From contig CM057157.1 in the NCBI GenBank assembly GCA_029962745.1, positions 2,319,083-2,383,082 on the forward strand: DNA of 64,000 bases, given 5' to 3'. Below the pieces are notes generated by a model, which made no database searches, was not told the DNA's origin, and was given only the letters and a program-made list of their open reading frames with translations. The number at the start of each line of letters is the position of its first letter. Position 1 is the first letter of the stretch. The stretch comes from Echinometra lucunter (Eukaryota > Echinodermata > Echinoidea > Camarodonta > Echinometridae). A program made the position numbers and the translations under genes. Of the stretch, positions 22,101-37,500 are shown one piece after another.

Positions 22101-25100
22101 TCACTAAAGCCACATTTAAGTCTGCAGCGATGGAGATAATTTTCAGAGGATGACTGAAGACAAGAGGTGACATTTCATGACTGGTGAGTGGCGTGTCGAT
22201 GTCTGTGGTGACTCATTGCGCGTGGCGTTAGATCTATGCCTATGTTTTCGCGACTTCTGTGTCTGCCGTCTCGTGTATTTTCCTTTAAAAATCCTCTAAC
22301 TGTTCTATAGATCTATATTTTTTTTTTTGACAAATTCACCACCTGCTGTCCCCTACCTACCTACATACAGTGACCGTATTCAATTCTCGCACGGCTCCAT
22401 TCGAAAAATTTAATGATAGATTGAAGCTAGCAATAAATATTTACTCTGCAGGGCACAATGTCAAGTTCTAGCACTAGACTAGTTGCTTGTCTTGTTTGTT
22501 TCTGACTTAGTTAAGTTAGTTTGTTTTCACTCCTCGCTGTATGAGAAAGATTGTGGAGACACATGAAATTAAAACGAGGAATAACACTAACAGGAAGGAT
22601 AGTGAAAGAAAAAAATAGAAGTTAAAAATAAAGAAGAGCAAGGGAAAATAGAATGAAAGCAAGGAAAATCGTAAGGAAAGTCGATAGAAAAATAATAGAT
22701 CTAGAAGTATCAAAACAAAATGAAACATAATAAAAGATATATAGAGAAGGGATAGGATGAAAAAGAATAACTTAGGGAAGGATAGAGGGAACTATATAAA
22801 GAAAGATAAACATGACAGAGACGGATATACAGAAGGAAAACAAGGAATAATGTATGCGTAAGAAAGGAGAAAGATAAGAAGTATTAAAACAAAGAAACAA
22901 GGAAAGATAAAGATAGAATATGAAAACAAGGAATAGCATCAGGATTCAGGAAAGATAAAGAGAGAAGATCGATGGAAGCATTGAAACAGGAACATAAGGG
23001 AAGATATGAGACGGATAGAATGAAAACAAGGAATAATAAGGACTCGGACAGACACAAAAAGATAAAGGAAGAATACAAACAAAGATAAACATATAGGGAA
23101 GAGGCAGACAGAACGTACACAAGAAATAAGATAAGGAAAGACAGAAAGACAAAAGATTTTAAAGAAAGAGAAACAAAGAAAAATAGAGAAGGATGGAAGT
23201 GAAAACATGCAATGAACAATATAGGGAGGATAGACACAAGAAGAAAAAAAAAGATAACAGAAATATATCAACAAAGAGAAAACATAATAGAAGGAAAGAT
23301 AGAGATGGACATAATGAACACAAGGAATAACATAGGAAAAGACAGAAAGATAATATAAGAATTGTAAGAAAGAGAAACATAAAGAAAGATAGAGATGAAA
23401 GGAATGAAAACAAGGAAAAAAATAAGGAAGAATAGCTAGAGAGAAAAGATAATGTGGAAGTACAGTGGGTGAATAAACAAAGAGAAAGATAAGGAAAGAT
23501 AGATAGATGGAGACAGAATGAAAACAAGGAATAACATAGGGAATTAGGTCAGAAAGAGAACATGATAGAAAGTAGGAATAAAACAAAGCAAAACATGAGG
23601 AAATATACATGTACATGTACAGTTATCTAAGTTGTTTTAATGTTTTTTTATGTTACTTTACCGTTCATTTTTCAGAGTGTTGGCAGGATAATGTCTGTTC
23701 TTTAGCCGTTTGATTCATTATAATAGTGATCAGTACTTCATGATCAAAGTAGAGTTATGTAAAATGTCTGGAGTTATAACATTCCTCTTCTTGGACTTCA
23801 AAAAGTTACACGATAGAGGCATTTTATCACAGTTTTTATCACAGTTTTAAGCTGTTGTTGTCATGGTAATCACTATTTCCTGATCAAGTTAGAGTTATCT
23901 AAGTTGTATGTCTTTATGTTACTTCAGTTCACTTTTTCAGAGTGTTGGCAGGATTGTGTAAAGTTGTGTAAAACCTCTGGAGTTCAAACGTTATTCTTCT
24001 CGGACTTGACAAAGTTACAAATAAAGGTATATTTGATGTCAAATATATAAAATGGAATCTCTATCACTGAAATTTTTTGCCAAGCAAACAATAATCAAAC
24101 ACATGGCACATCTAATTTTATTGTGACCAAGATAATAAATTCGAAAGGCGAAATTGTCTAGAACTTGTATCAAACACATTATTAAAATGTTCTGCAGTCT
24201 GCAAGGCAAGCTTATATCAGCCATTTGTTGAAAAAATGTAGCACAATAGCAGGTGTATATTGAGCAATGCATGAATGTAAGTATGTCTACTTGGGTACAT
24301 ATATGTAGTTAACAAGTTTTAAGATAAAATTTCGCATTTTCGTATACAACTCATCTGCTGATGAAAAAAATATACAATGCATGGTCTGCTAAGAAAATTA
24401 AAGTCATTATCTGCACAATTGCAAGCTTTCACCAAATGCCACTTGTTACATTCATAAAAAAAATTACATTCATATTTTCTTAGATCACTGCTATTTTTAC
24501 AAAAATTGTTTCAGTCCTATTTAGAGAATATGACAACCATCAAATGGAACTGTTTTTCAGGCTGTTGTTATTGTACATTTCCAAATAAAATAGCACACCA
24601 AACAAAGTCTGTAAAGATATAGTGTCTCCAAAAAGTTATTGTTGCTGACCAGTGGTATGTTTGGATCTATGGATCCCATGCAGTGAGGAAAGTTCCAACG
24701 GTTGTAGAAATCTTCAGCCACTTGTTTCCATCCATTCGGAGTATCTGGGCACACGAGCACTTCTTCAGATAGTTCTTTAATATGGCCTGGCATGCTTGGA
24801 GGATAAACTAACAAATAGTGTTATGGGCAACTCGAAATCCATATTGTAGGCTGTATCGCCAGTTGCGAGGAACCTCAAAGTTATAGCAAGCTTCAAACCA
24901 GGCTCCAAAGATTTCCTGTAGTTGGTATCTTGTTTGGTAATCCTGGGTGCGATTTGTGTCAATAGTTCATGAAAAGCCTGTGGCTCCATCCGCATGAAAT
25001 TGTTAAATGCAGAAACATCTTCAGCATGCAGTTCTTTCGTCAGTTGTTCGTATTGTCCTTGTAGGGGCCTGTGCTGGATCCACGGTTTGATTCACACCCT

Positions 25101-28100
25101 TCTTCTCCTTGCGAGAGCTTGCTTTCTTCTCTCTAATCGTTTGTGTTCTGCAGTCAGTGTTTCGAGGGCATTCAAATGCTCAAAAATTGTACATATTTGA
25201 GAAGGACTTAGCAACCCCATAATTTATTGTTATGTGCTCCGGATAGCAGGCAAGATTGAACTGAGAATCAACAGAAAATTAGTTCAAATGGCGGGAAGGG
25301 CTAGTTTATAGGTGCTTGATCGGTTCTGCGCACACTGTAAGCAAGTATGCGCAGCCTCGCCTACGTAGGGCTATGCAAACATACGTAACTCTACATAGGG
25401 GCTACGCCAACAGTGCGCGGAGCATTACATATTTTCCCCATGAGAACGCAGCCGATTTCTGCGTATTCATTACGCAGCACTACGTAACTCTACGCAAAGC
25501 CTGGTGTGAAAGCCCCTATGGACATATAACACCAATATAACACCAATTATTCAAAGGTTGATTTCCGCCATTTAGGGGGCTGTGAAGTAGCAGAGAAATG
25601 TTTGAAAACATCCAAATAGCAAATGGGGAGGTTTTCAGCTAGGCAGTTTTCTGGACTTTCCTCCCCATTACTATCATGTGACTACACTGTCACTGCTATT
25701 TTTTTTACAATGTGTCACAGTCAGCATGATGTTTTTTTTGATGGAAAGGTTTTAATGCCAAATATGATTGGTATTTTTCAGATATATGAACAACAGGATC
25801 AGTTTACTCTGAACCTTGATGTACCATTGGCATCTCGTACAAGTCCAGAGAAGCAAGATGATGAAGACGAAGAGGATGATGATGAGGATGATGATGACAG
25901 AGGAAGTGACGATGGCAAGACAGAGGAAGCTGGGCCGAGCACAGATCCTGGTAAAAGATCGTTAAAATTACACTTTGAAAAAACTTGCAAAAAATATTTC
26001 ACACTTCATTGTTCCATTTTAGAATACCACCACTAAAACATATAGAAGAAGAAAATCGTGAAATTTCCAATTCAAATTCAAATTTATTTAATACCGGTAT
26101 ATGAAATCCACAATTTTGGATTATCATCAAAATGCATTTAAGTGCAAAAACAAACTGGGGTATGAAAGGGGGGCTGAAGGCTTGTTAAACTTAGTATGAT
26201 GGAATTATTGCAACCAAGTACATGACCGCCCAATGAGCATGTCTTGTGTGCATGCTCTGATTTGAAGAACAAAAATTTTGCATACTAACTGCCGATTGTC
26301 AGGCTGCTCAGCTGTTTCCTAGATGCAATTTTGGCTAAGAACCATTCTTGTTTTCAACTGGACGGGGAGCTTTTCGGATTTGATCTTTTGAGTGTGCAGG
26401 GATTTTGTTCTTATGAATTTGAATAATTGTTCACGACATGCTGGAGCAGTGGCCGCATACTTGGTTGCAAAAACTCCCTTTTTGTGAAAAGTGGTTGGTT
26501 TGTAACTTTCAATAGTAAGTTGGTGAGAGAGGAGGGGCTTATGTTATGGGGTGAAATAATTCACTTGAAAATTTCCTTTCATTTTCTGGATTGATTTGGT
26601 GTTTAAAAAAGTGATTATACATGTACATGTACACAATCAGGTCAGATACTGGTTCTTTGCTAAGAGTCCACCCTTTGTGCATTCTCTAGTAGCCTGACAT
26701 ATAGACATGTCTATTTTTACCATCTTGTAAACAGCATATTCTTTTGGTCATTGCTACACCATCACTATGTATTTATAAAGCAAATGTACGTTATCGACTA
26801 CTGTTGCATTTTTTGTGCAAAGATTTTTATAGTCCCCATAGAAGTTTATAACTTTGCTTTTGTGTGTTTCCTCTGAAATATTCATAAGACAACCGCTTGG
26901 AAGGTAATCTTTGTAAATAGAGCGGCTGTTTCTGCAGGGAATAGTTTCCAGGAAGAACAGTTTTTGAGGGAAACTAGAAAATCTTGCCTTTTTAGGTGTT
27001 GTATGTACCAAGATGGACCAGAATGCTGGCTTGACAGGATTTAAATTTTTTGTTTGACAGGTCTATCATTCATCAGATTACAGAGCAGTGCTGCAGAGAT
27101 AGAAGAAAGTAGTGCTGGAGATGATGACGAAGACTTCCAGAAAATACCAGGTATGGAGTTGAGCTGAATGTAGTATATTAACCAAGAACAAAGGGAAAGA
27201 AGAGATAATTGTAGAAAGGCTAGGTGACCAAACATAGGAAAGGGGATAAGATATAATTTGGCTTTCCTTGCGATGCAGAGTTGGACAGGATTTTCATTTG
27301 GAGGATGGATACTTCAAGACGGAGCTCCGTCTCCAGAGCTCTGCTGTTAGTTTATACTCTACACTATTGCACAAAATCAGTCTTGTGCTCTGATCTGAAA
27401 ATGGAAATTTCCATCTGAGAGTTCCTTAATATGTCTGAGGATTCTTATTCATGCCAAAGTTGTGTTTGGAAATTAAGTGAAGAGTTTGCAGTTTAATGTA
27501 TGTTTGATGTTTTTTCTCTAGAATTTTGAGTTTGAAATAGTAAATGACTGCTGTATAACAATCTACATATAGGAGACAATGCTATGAATATTGAGCTCCA
27601 GCTCTTGCGTGGGTTACGCAAGCGAAAGGGTCCCATCCCTCCCGCTGAGCTTCACAAGCATCGTCGACGTCGGACCAGAGTTCCCAAGAGCCTGCGTGGT
27701 CTGATGGGCCAGGCTCATCTATGCTTTGCACGCAAGGAGCATGATCAAGCTACTAAGATGTGTATGGAGATCATCCGTCAAGCACCTAGGAGTGTAGAAC
27801 CATTCCAACTTCTTGGTATGATCTATGAGGACCTGGGAGACATGGAGAAGTCCATGGAGGTGAGAAGGACATGAAGGGATTTGAAACAATTCAACATTTT
27901 TACAAAATTACAAAATTTAAAAATTGAGTCAAATATTTCTGGTTTACTCTCCCAAAATTCAAATATACATTGGGTTTCCAGTGAAGGTGATTTTATGCAG
28001 ACCTATGGGAAAGAATGGTTGATATCCTTTTTTTCCCCCTGTTTTTTGTCAGATCCAATGGATAGCAGCTCATAACTCACCAAGAGATACTGAACAATGG

Positions 28101-31100
28101 CAACAGCTTGCTGACATGTGTCTAGAGAGGAATGATCTGGAGAAAGCTGTCTACTGCTACACTAAAGGTAAACTTTTTTAGAAAGTTGTAACTCTTCATC
28201 ATGTTACACATAAGTAATTCCATATCCTTATCCTATGTTGTGCTTAAAGTGATTACACAATGGTAAATTTTTTTTGGATATATGATCGAGAATAGAATTC
28301 TAAGAAGAATAACATTAAAAATATGATGATTTTCAATCGAAATCAATGCATTTGGGCTAATTTTCTCATAAAAAGTCCAGAGTTGACAAAAAAAATTGAG
28401 TATGAGGTATGACGTAAAAGTGGGTACCCAGCTTCGCGCATTGCAGTTGTGCTGCGCGCTAGACTGTACAACATGTATTATACCTTGCGCGCATTTTGCT
28501 AGAAGTGCGCGACAAGGTACCCACTTTGACGTCATTTTGACGTCAAAGTGGGTACCCAGTTGAAACTGGGTCACAACTGAGGGGTCAAAAATATCCTGAA
28601 ATCTTACCACATTTGGGGGTTTCCTTGGCAACACGACTTTTTAAAAAACTTTCGGCAGATGATTTTCTGCTAATAAAATCATGCTCTTTTAAATGAACTA
28701 AAATTGTTTCAGCATTGGGTACCCCCTTTAAAGTCAACCCTAATCATATTGTATTGCATTTAAAGTTATATTACTGTGATTTCTTTTATTTATTCTATTA
28801 AAACTTGTGCTGTATCTAAGCTAATTTATCTTTGTCTAAAATTCTTCATTGTTCCTGAGATTATTATGCATGTAGTTAGATTAACAATTTTGTGTACTAT
28901 AATTTTGTTGCAATTTTCTATTCATTTGTATGAATTTTTATAATTTGCATGTTCATAGCGCCATCAGCGTCTTGCTTACGGATCTGAGTGCTTTATAAGA
29001 AGCCACCATAATGCTGGGCTGCCAATAAGTAGGATTTTATTCTATTTAGTAGGATTTTTAAGAGGAATATGACACTGAATAGGATTTTTCCCATTGAAAT
29101 AGGATTTTTGAAACTTGTAAGAATGATTCTTTAATACGCATATTTTAAGTTTTTTTTATTGTATATTTTCTCATCAACACTGAAATTTACCCCACTGCTT
29201 GGTATGTTCTACCTATGTATTTTGTACTGTAGATCATTTTAATTGTAGAAATACAATGTAGAAGAGTGAGGATATAAATAATTATGTAAGCCCTGTATAT
29301 TACTAATGTTGCATTTCAGTTAGAATATGCAGAGTGGCGTAGGAATTATACTGTTGGATGTTTCGAAATTTGAAACAAATAATAGGTTTTTGGGCTTGAA
29401 AATAGGATAAAAAGAAATAAAGAATAGGATTTTTTCCCAGTAGGGGTTGGCAGCCCTGTAAATGTATCATGCATTTTGCAGGCAGTATGCATGTGCTCGA
29501 TTATTTCATATGGGCCTCATCTTAAGCTTGAAATTATTCTCATTAATTGAAAAACTGCTTGTGTAGTGAATTTAGAGTGAACTGAAAGAAGAAAAATGGT
29601 CATGGTAAGTGCTGACGTTGAGGTAGATATGTACAATAAGCAAGTGGCATACATTTATGCAATTGACCTTTGCTGTGTTTTAATATCAGTCACTGAGCCT
29701 CATACTATTGCTCAGTTGATAGCAATTGCTTGAGAGAAATCCCTTGCAGTAGTTTTAATCAGGTTACAAATTTGCAGACTCTGTCTATTCTGCTCAGGGG
29801 AAGCAAAATTCATGGATACATGTGTGAAGGCCAAATTTGAATTCATTAAAGATACAAAATCTAACCACCTGCAGCTTAAGTCCATGTACATAATGTACAT
29901 ATGGCAGGAAGGACTGCACATAACATTGGACCATGTGTAGCTAGGCCAATCTCTATGTGTTCATTTATTTATTTCTTGTTACAGTACTGAAATTCAACAG
30001 CCATCACATTCCCACTCTACACGCCCGCGCTAGTCTTTACATCAGACTAGGAGAGAACAAGAAAGCTTTAGAATCTTATCATACTATCATCAAGTACCTA
30101 CCTGAGGAGGAATGGCAGCAGGGTCTACAGCTAGCTAGAGAACTGGTCCATGTGAGTCAGCTTTTCATACCCTTCACCATGATGCCTGTCATGCACAAAC
30201 ACCATAGACATATAATAAATTTACTAGACGAAAAGCAGCAGGCGCGGATATCATTATGCGAATGGCATCAGGCCCGCCTCTTTCAGATCATTTGAAGGGG
30301 CCGATAAGCACCCGTTATCATCATGATATCGATAACACTGTTGCATTATTCACATCTATCGCGCGTATCAATTGTGTTGTGACACTTTGATTTAATGATC
30401 ATTTGTTGTGCATTAATGCGCATGCGGTAAGCTGATGCATGTAATGTTTCATAACGCGTACAGACAAGTGCTACTAGTTGGAAGCATCTTACAAAATGAA
30501 TTATTCAATTTTTTAATGAATATTGATGGTGCTTAGCTTGGCCTTCTAATGAATTTGATTGATTGATTAATTGAATTGATTGATTGATTGATTGAAAAGG
30601 TATTTATTCAAAAACCATGTGGCAGCTCAAAAATTACATTACAAAGTAAAATACATTTTGGTATACATGTTTAGGCATTCAATGGTAATCAATAAAAATG
30701 ACATTTCAGACCGAATATGTACATTTAAAATCAATTTGAGGTACTGAATTAGGTGGAAAATTTGGAAGATTGATTTGGAAGGAGAGGGTAGATATAGGAG
30801 AGAAAAATACGGAGTATGAGAAGATAGAGGGAAAAGAGTGTGACATGCATGAAAATTATATATAAAACAAGGTTTGTTATTGAAAATTAAAAAAAAAAAA
30901 TTTGTATGAATAAGAAAGGAAAATAAAACATGGTAAAAGTACACAAATACATACTGAAAACTATACAAAAAACATAGTAATGCAGATTTTCAAACGGATC
31001 ATTGAAAACTGAGCATTAAAATTGGTAAGGATAATTATGGGTAAAGACCACTGAACAAATAAGCTTGTCAATGAAAGAATACTGTTGTGTACATAAGAAG

Positions 31101-34100
31101 GAAACCTTGGAGGTGAAGTTTCAGTATAGTTCTGTAAAAATATGTATTCTAATATCCAAATACTTTGACAATGTTTGAGGTAGATTATTTCATTATGAGT
31201 TTAAGTTTCATTCAGTAGATCAATTAGATAGGGCAGGGAACTGTTACGATAGCTGCTAGTTTTACACAGGCCCATAAAGCTCAGCCATTTTGTCAAGATC
31301 CATTAGAAGGCCGACCTAAGCACCATCAATATTCATGAGCAAAAATGAATAATTCATTTTGTAAGATGAATCCAAGGAGTAGCATGCATTTGGGCATGTT
31401 TTAAAACATAACGCCCATCAGCTAAAATTATGCATGATAAATGCAAAATCAGCAACAAATTTGCATTAAATCAAAGTATCATAACAAAAATAGATATGAA
31501 TAATGCAACGATAACGGGTGCTTAGGTCGGCCTTCAAATGATCCGAAAGAGGCGGGGCCTAATACCATTCGCGTAATGATATCCGTGCGTGCTGCTTTTC
31601 GTCTAGTAGATTTATTATGTGTCTATGGTTTTACATCTAAATTGCTGGTATTTGTGGGGTGTTTCTTAGGGTCATGTAGGTTTTCTTTTTAGGGGGTAAC
31701 CATATGCAACATTGAGGGTTTTCTACTAGAGACTTGACAAAGTTTTCTTCTTCTTGATTCCAAGGTCTCAAGCTTACAAATTCCACAAGCATCTGTAAGT
31801 GGTATACACTGGTCCAAGCATGATTCTACAAACTCTTTTTTGGATTCGTTCAAGGCTATTAACCTGTTTCTGAGTGAGGGATCCGTTGAAAACGGGTGCA
31901 CAGTATTCCATAATGTAGCCAACATACTGGACAAAATGGCGGAGCTTTCAGGGCCTGGCAAACACTTACTGGGTTTTTACTGATGTATATCGGTCATAAA
32001 AAAAGCTGTACATATAAAAACATATTTGTAACATCTTTTTAGATTTATGTTCCTACTCAACCCGATTACTCTTATTCTCCTTGCTTTACAGTCTATGTTT
32101 GTATTTAAATGAAATTGTTAATTTCTGATATTTCATTTGTTTCTAATCAAGAGATGCCATAAGATGGGAGAAGTGAACCTTGCTATAGAAGCAATGGAGA
32201 CATTGATGAAAAGGTATCCAGAACATATTAGCTCAGAAGGTAGATATACTTAGTCATTTTCTGGGTTGCATGCAGTATAATTCTTTTTTTTTAATTTATT
32301 TTTTTATTATTTTTTTTTTAAACAATGACAATGAAAGATGCAGTGAATGAATAAGGTATTTACATTTTAATACATGGTATAAAGAGCAATTTTTGCAATG
32401 TCCTCATCTCTTCTTGCTCAGAGTTTCTTGTTTCTACTAGAGTTCCAAGCTGATATCATCTGTTATAAAATGAAAAGTATTGTGTTGAACACCTTTGTAA
32501 TAACACTGAATCAATATTAACATTATAAAATGGTGATCTGTTTTTCAGTGTTTTTATTATTGTGCTTTAATTTATCCCTTATGATCTCTTTAGAGGTGAA
32601 TAACCTGGCTGAGTTATATATCTCAAGTCGCCAGTACCAGCGTGCCATTCAGGTCATGTGTGATCACTGTGGGATCAGAGTAGAGTTTGGCCAAATGGAA
32701 TCATCCTTGATGCAAGGGTAAGTACTCCACTCTTCATGTTACAAGTCGTAGAGAACATTTAGTAGGCTAGGACTTTTGCGATTGAAGTATTATGGATGAT
32801 TGCAAGTATTGTTTGAAAGGGCAAGCCCATGAATTTGTTATTAGTACTATTTGTTGGCGTCCCCTATGCCTGGGAGGCGAAAAGGGAACACTGAATCACT
32901 GTAACCCTTGAGTCTCTCTTCCCAATATAACTGATTGGGGGTGTGCAGGTGGACCACTACTTCCCCCTACTCTTGTACAAATAGTGCAGTGGGTTCTTAA
33001 AATGCAAAGGTTGACTGTCCTCTACAGGGGGCCTCCCTTTAAATGTCCCATCTGAGGGAGGAAGTGTTTTCTATTGTAACATAGCCTGCATCTATGAAAC
33101 GGGAGGGGCACTCACACAGTATGCAGGCTTTAGTAATCCACCCAGGGTGGACTCGAACCCACGATCTTTGGTTTGACAGGCAGACGCTGTACCGACTGAG
33201 CCAACTCGCTCCCTCGGTTGTATTTTATATTATTCATACAGCACTGCCTGCATTGAAGATTTTTGTATACTTACTAGGTAGCTTAGCAAGACATAGTGGT
33301 GAGCAAAGACGCATCCGGAATGCAAACAATATAGACAACAGTATGCATTATGCATTCTTATGCTTTTTTTTTGCACACCCCGTTTTGCTAAGCTACCTTT
33401 AATAGTTGAATTATTTTCATAGCTCTTTGAGCTTTAATCATATCTGTCAAAGAAATTAATTTTCACTGTTCATTATGCTCATTATTCCGATACCTTTTTG
33501 AGTATGGGCATTATGTTAAAATAAAACTAATTCTTATAATGTACCGAGAAATGTTTTCAAGAGTGTATTCTCATTATCATCGAGGAAGATGCTTACATTT
33601 CGTGCTAGGTTTGGCCTTTATTACTCTATGCTTTTGCACCTTTCACAAAGGAAATCTTTCTGATGCTAGATAATGGCAGTATTCTTTTTCTCCCCTGTTT
33701 CTTTTGTTAATATCTGCAGAATAGAACCTGAAGTGGTAAAGGTGCACATCCCAGATGGTCTTCCGATTGACCTGAGGGTCAAGCTAGCCATCTGTCTCAT
33801 CCATTCCAGGCATCTTACTCCTGTATCAGCAGTCACCAATCCTCTTTTCTCTGAGGATCCTGAAGAGATGGGTGACTTGTATCTGGATGTAGCTGAAGCA
33901 TACATAGAAATCAGTAAGTGCATGGTATAATATAATATGTTATACCAGTGTACTTGTAACATTGTTGATGCAAACATGTCAAGATAAAGGGACGTTCACA
34001 ATGGGTTGTGCAATCGTGTGCGACCATTTGGTAACATGATATGTTGCACACAATCGCAAATGGTCACAAACAGTTGCACAAACATTTGTGAAAGGAGCTT

Positions 34101-34532
34101 AAGGTAATTTTTGTCAATTATTTTTTAATGATGATGAAGTAACAATGATAATAGTAAATAGTATGTATGAAGGAATATTTCCATTATGCAAAGTACTTAC
34201 ATCACAAATATATCTTTAGATATATTTGTCATGTAAGTGCTTTACAAATAGAAGTTTTAAACCATATGTATTTGCCTTGATTTCCCGATCCCCCGTTGTT
34301 TTGTCTACGGAGAAATGGGAGGAGAAAAGACGCTGAAATGGGAGGGGGAAAGATGCTGAGCGGGAAAGACGCTAAAAGCTGCGTTCCAAATTGGCCCTTA
34401 CTTTTGATGAGGTGCCTTTTTTCATTGATACGTATCTTTAAGAATGTTTGGTTTTTTCAAAATGTGCAAATAAATGAAGCATACTGAATCTTATTGAGAG
34501 TTTCCTTGAAAGTATGGGGTCAGAACAGAGAT

Positions 34533-34563
<31 letters not shown>

Positions 34564-37500
34564 AGGGAGGGAGAGAAATGATAAAAAACATGACATCTTT
34601 TACTAGTGTTTTACACTGATCACATTGTCTGTGATTTCAACAATCCTTCTGCCTAGTTTGGAAAGTGTACTTGACATTTAATCTATATATTCTATGCATT
34701 CTTAATCTCAGATGATTACAAATCAGCCAAGCCAATATTAGCAGCTCTTGTTGCAGCCAAGAATTACAATTTGGTAAGGAATACATCTTTCTGTGTTTGT
34801 ACTTTCCTTCTTGGAATTAATATTTGCTGGAGAATGTATGCTATACATATGTACTAACACACTACTAAGTCTGTTTTATGTCATTTCTTCTCTACAAACA
34901 CAGTTTTTCTGAGAGATTACTTTTGAATGTACAGGTAGAATAGAATATTTTGAAACATAATTTGTAGATTTATGAAGAGAAATAATAATTCAGACCCAGC
35001 TGCAGATATCTGCAAGGGATGATCATTAACTCCACATGATAACCCCAGTAATTGTAGGCTTCACGATTCTTTTCTTAGGTTTTTCCTTAGACTTTATTTT
35101 TTTATTTTGAAAGTACAGTGAAAGAAATTTAATCTGATAGATTAAAGAAAGAAATGTAGGAATTGAATGGTGGTTTAGTATGTGAAGTGACCTACACAAT
35201 TATTTCAGAAAAGTATTTACAAATCATTCATTACTTATTCACATTAGAGTGATCTTTCTGAGAAAGGTTGATATTAACTGGAATTGAAATTTGCATTGGT
35301 TTCCCATCAGCCTGCAGTCTGGTTACGCTATGCAGAGTGTTTGAACTCATTAGGAGAGCTAGCAGAATCAAGCAAGGCATACAGTGAAGTATTGAAGCAA
35401 GCACCCAGACATTTAGATGCCAGGTTAGCTCTAGCAGCCATTGAACAGCAGTTAGGAAGAGCAGAGTCAGCACTACAGACACTTACTCTTGGTAAGCACT
35501 GTGTCAACTGGTAATGTTCTTCATTTATTTTTGGTGTTCAGTCATAGTTAGTTAATTTGATATTTATACCTAGTCTGGTTTTAGTACGAGTAGTCTGGTT
35601 GGTCGTATTTGATTAATTCCTGACTTGGAAAGGACCATTTTAAATGAGAGATAGGTATAACACCATTAAAGTTATGATGTCAGTATTGAATGTAATGATG
35701 AGGAGGGGGAAAATAAACAAACCACCAAAAGACCCCTCCCCCAACAAACAAATGTCTGATATTGATGGTGATGGTGACAGTGATGATAACATTGACAAAA
35801 AGAAAGGGGGGGGGGGGGAGGGATTGCGAGGCTTCTGTGACAAAGTCTTGCTCCGTAATCCATAGTGTCAAAGGGCCCAGGTTGCAATCATTGTCAGTTA
35901 CCCATAATGCCAGGTAGAGTGTGAAAGTTCAAAATTTGTCTAGTAGCCAAAAGTGATTGCACTGCAATGTCATTTCAACCTTTATTATGTGAAACAATGA
36001 GACAGATGATGCCTAGTCATGAAAGTCACTGTGATGATGTGTATACAACAGGCCCCTAAAGCTACGCCATTTTGTCCAGATTCATTAGAAGGCCGACCTA
36101 AGCATCCATCAGTATTCATGATCAGAAATGAATAATTCATTTTGTATTGTAAGATGATTCCAAGGAGTAGCGTGCGATTGTGCATGTTTTTTAAAACATC
36201 ACACCCATCAGCTAAAAACATGCGCAATAAATACACAACAAATGCGCATTACATATAAATCAAAGTGTCACAATAAAATAGATGAGCGCAATAGATATGA
36301 ATAATGCAACAGTGTTTTCAATATCATGGCAATAACTGGTGCTTATCGGCCCCTTCAAATGATCCGAAAGAGGCAGAGCCTAATGCCATTCGCGTAATGA
36401 TATCCGTGCGTGCTGCTTTTCCTCTAGTAAATTTATTATATGTCTATGGTGTATAATGTCATGTTGATGTGTTGGCTGTTTAGATCCTGTGGAGCAAGGT
36501 GATGACGAGGCTCTCTCAAAGCAAGACATCCAGCTTCTCTTCAGACAGAGTACCTTGATGCATACTCAGGGACATCTCCAAGAGTTTGTAGAAAAGGGTC
36601 TCCACCTCCTCTCAAAATACCTCCAGAGAGACCAAGAAGGTAAGATAATATGAGCACAGTGGAGGTGTTGTGGTATAGTGGTTTTTTTCACTTGACTCTC
36701 AATCAAAGGGTTGAGGGTTCAAATCTAAGCCCAGCACTGTCTTATGTCAAGACATTTATCTACATTCCTCACGCTCCACCCAGGTGCAGATAAGGATGCA
36801 ATATGCTACATTGTGTCATATTTTGCCGCTAAGCTACGACCGGAGTAATAATAATGATAATATTCCATTCTTGTATAGCGCATATCACATTATTCTCTTA
36901 CGTCTCTATGTACTTCCAAAGGACTTTGGATATTATTACTTTGGCTTTAGTCCGGCAGCCATTACAGCGCACAAGCATTTCAAGGAATTAATTCCTGCCA
37001 GGTACCCATTTACCTCATCTGGGTCGAGTGTGGCAAATGTAGATTAATAATGTCTTGCCAAAGGACATTAGTGCTGCAGCAGGGATTCAAACCCCATACC
37101 TTGTGATTCAAAGTCCAGAGACTTATCCACTGGACCACAACACCTCTAATATTGTTGGAGCTCAATGAGCGTTACTGATTGATGGATGTGAGTGCTATAA
37201 GTAAAGCAACAAGAAACTGGTTAATCTGCTTAATCCTCTTCTCATTCAGTTGTGTCTTTGTAACTAATGGTTTCTTATGGCTGTACATGGTACTGTTATC
37301 ATCTCTTATACATACATGTAATATTTGAGCTTTCTTTTCTGCCTTTGCGTGTTGAATGTGTACGTAGGGCGTTATATGTAGAAAAGTGTACTAGCACGAT
37401 ACAAATTGTGCTGATGTATACAGAGGTATACATTTCAGTTTAATTCAATGTACAAAATATAGTTTTCTTAATAGATACAGTATGTGAAATATTTGATAAG

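Noticed and set aside
22884..23616. Long Leu/Phe/Ser/Tyr-rich frames resembling membrane proteins
   Set aside because: They read the pyrimidine strand of a purine-rich minisatellite; there is no start context or splice logic.
28233..28634. A 133-codon open frame conserved with the frame at 47624-48052
   Set aside because: Both start at GTG, not ATG, and lie in two copies of one repeat that are about 93% identical throughout, so the protein similarity follows from the DNA. No sign of coding constraint.
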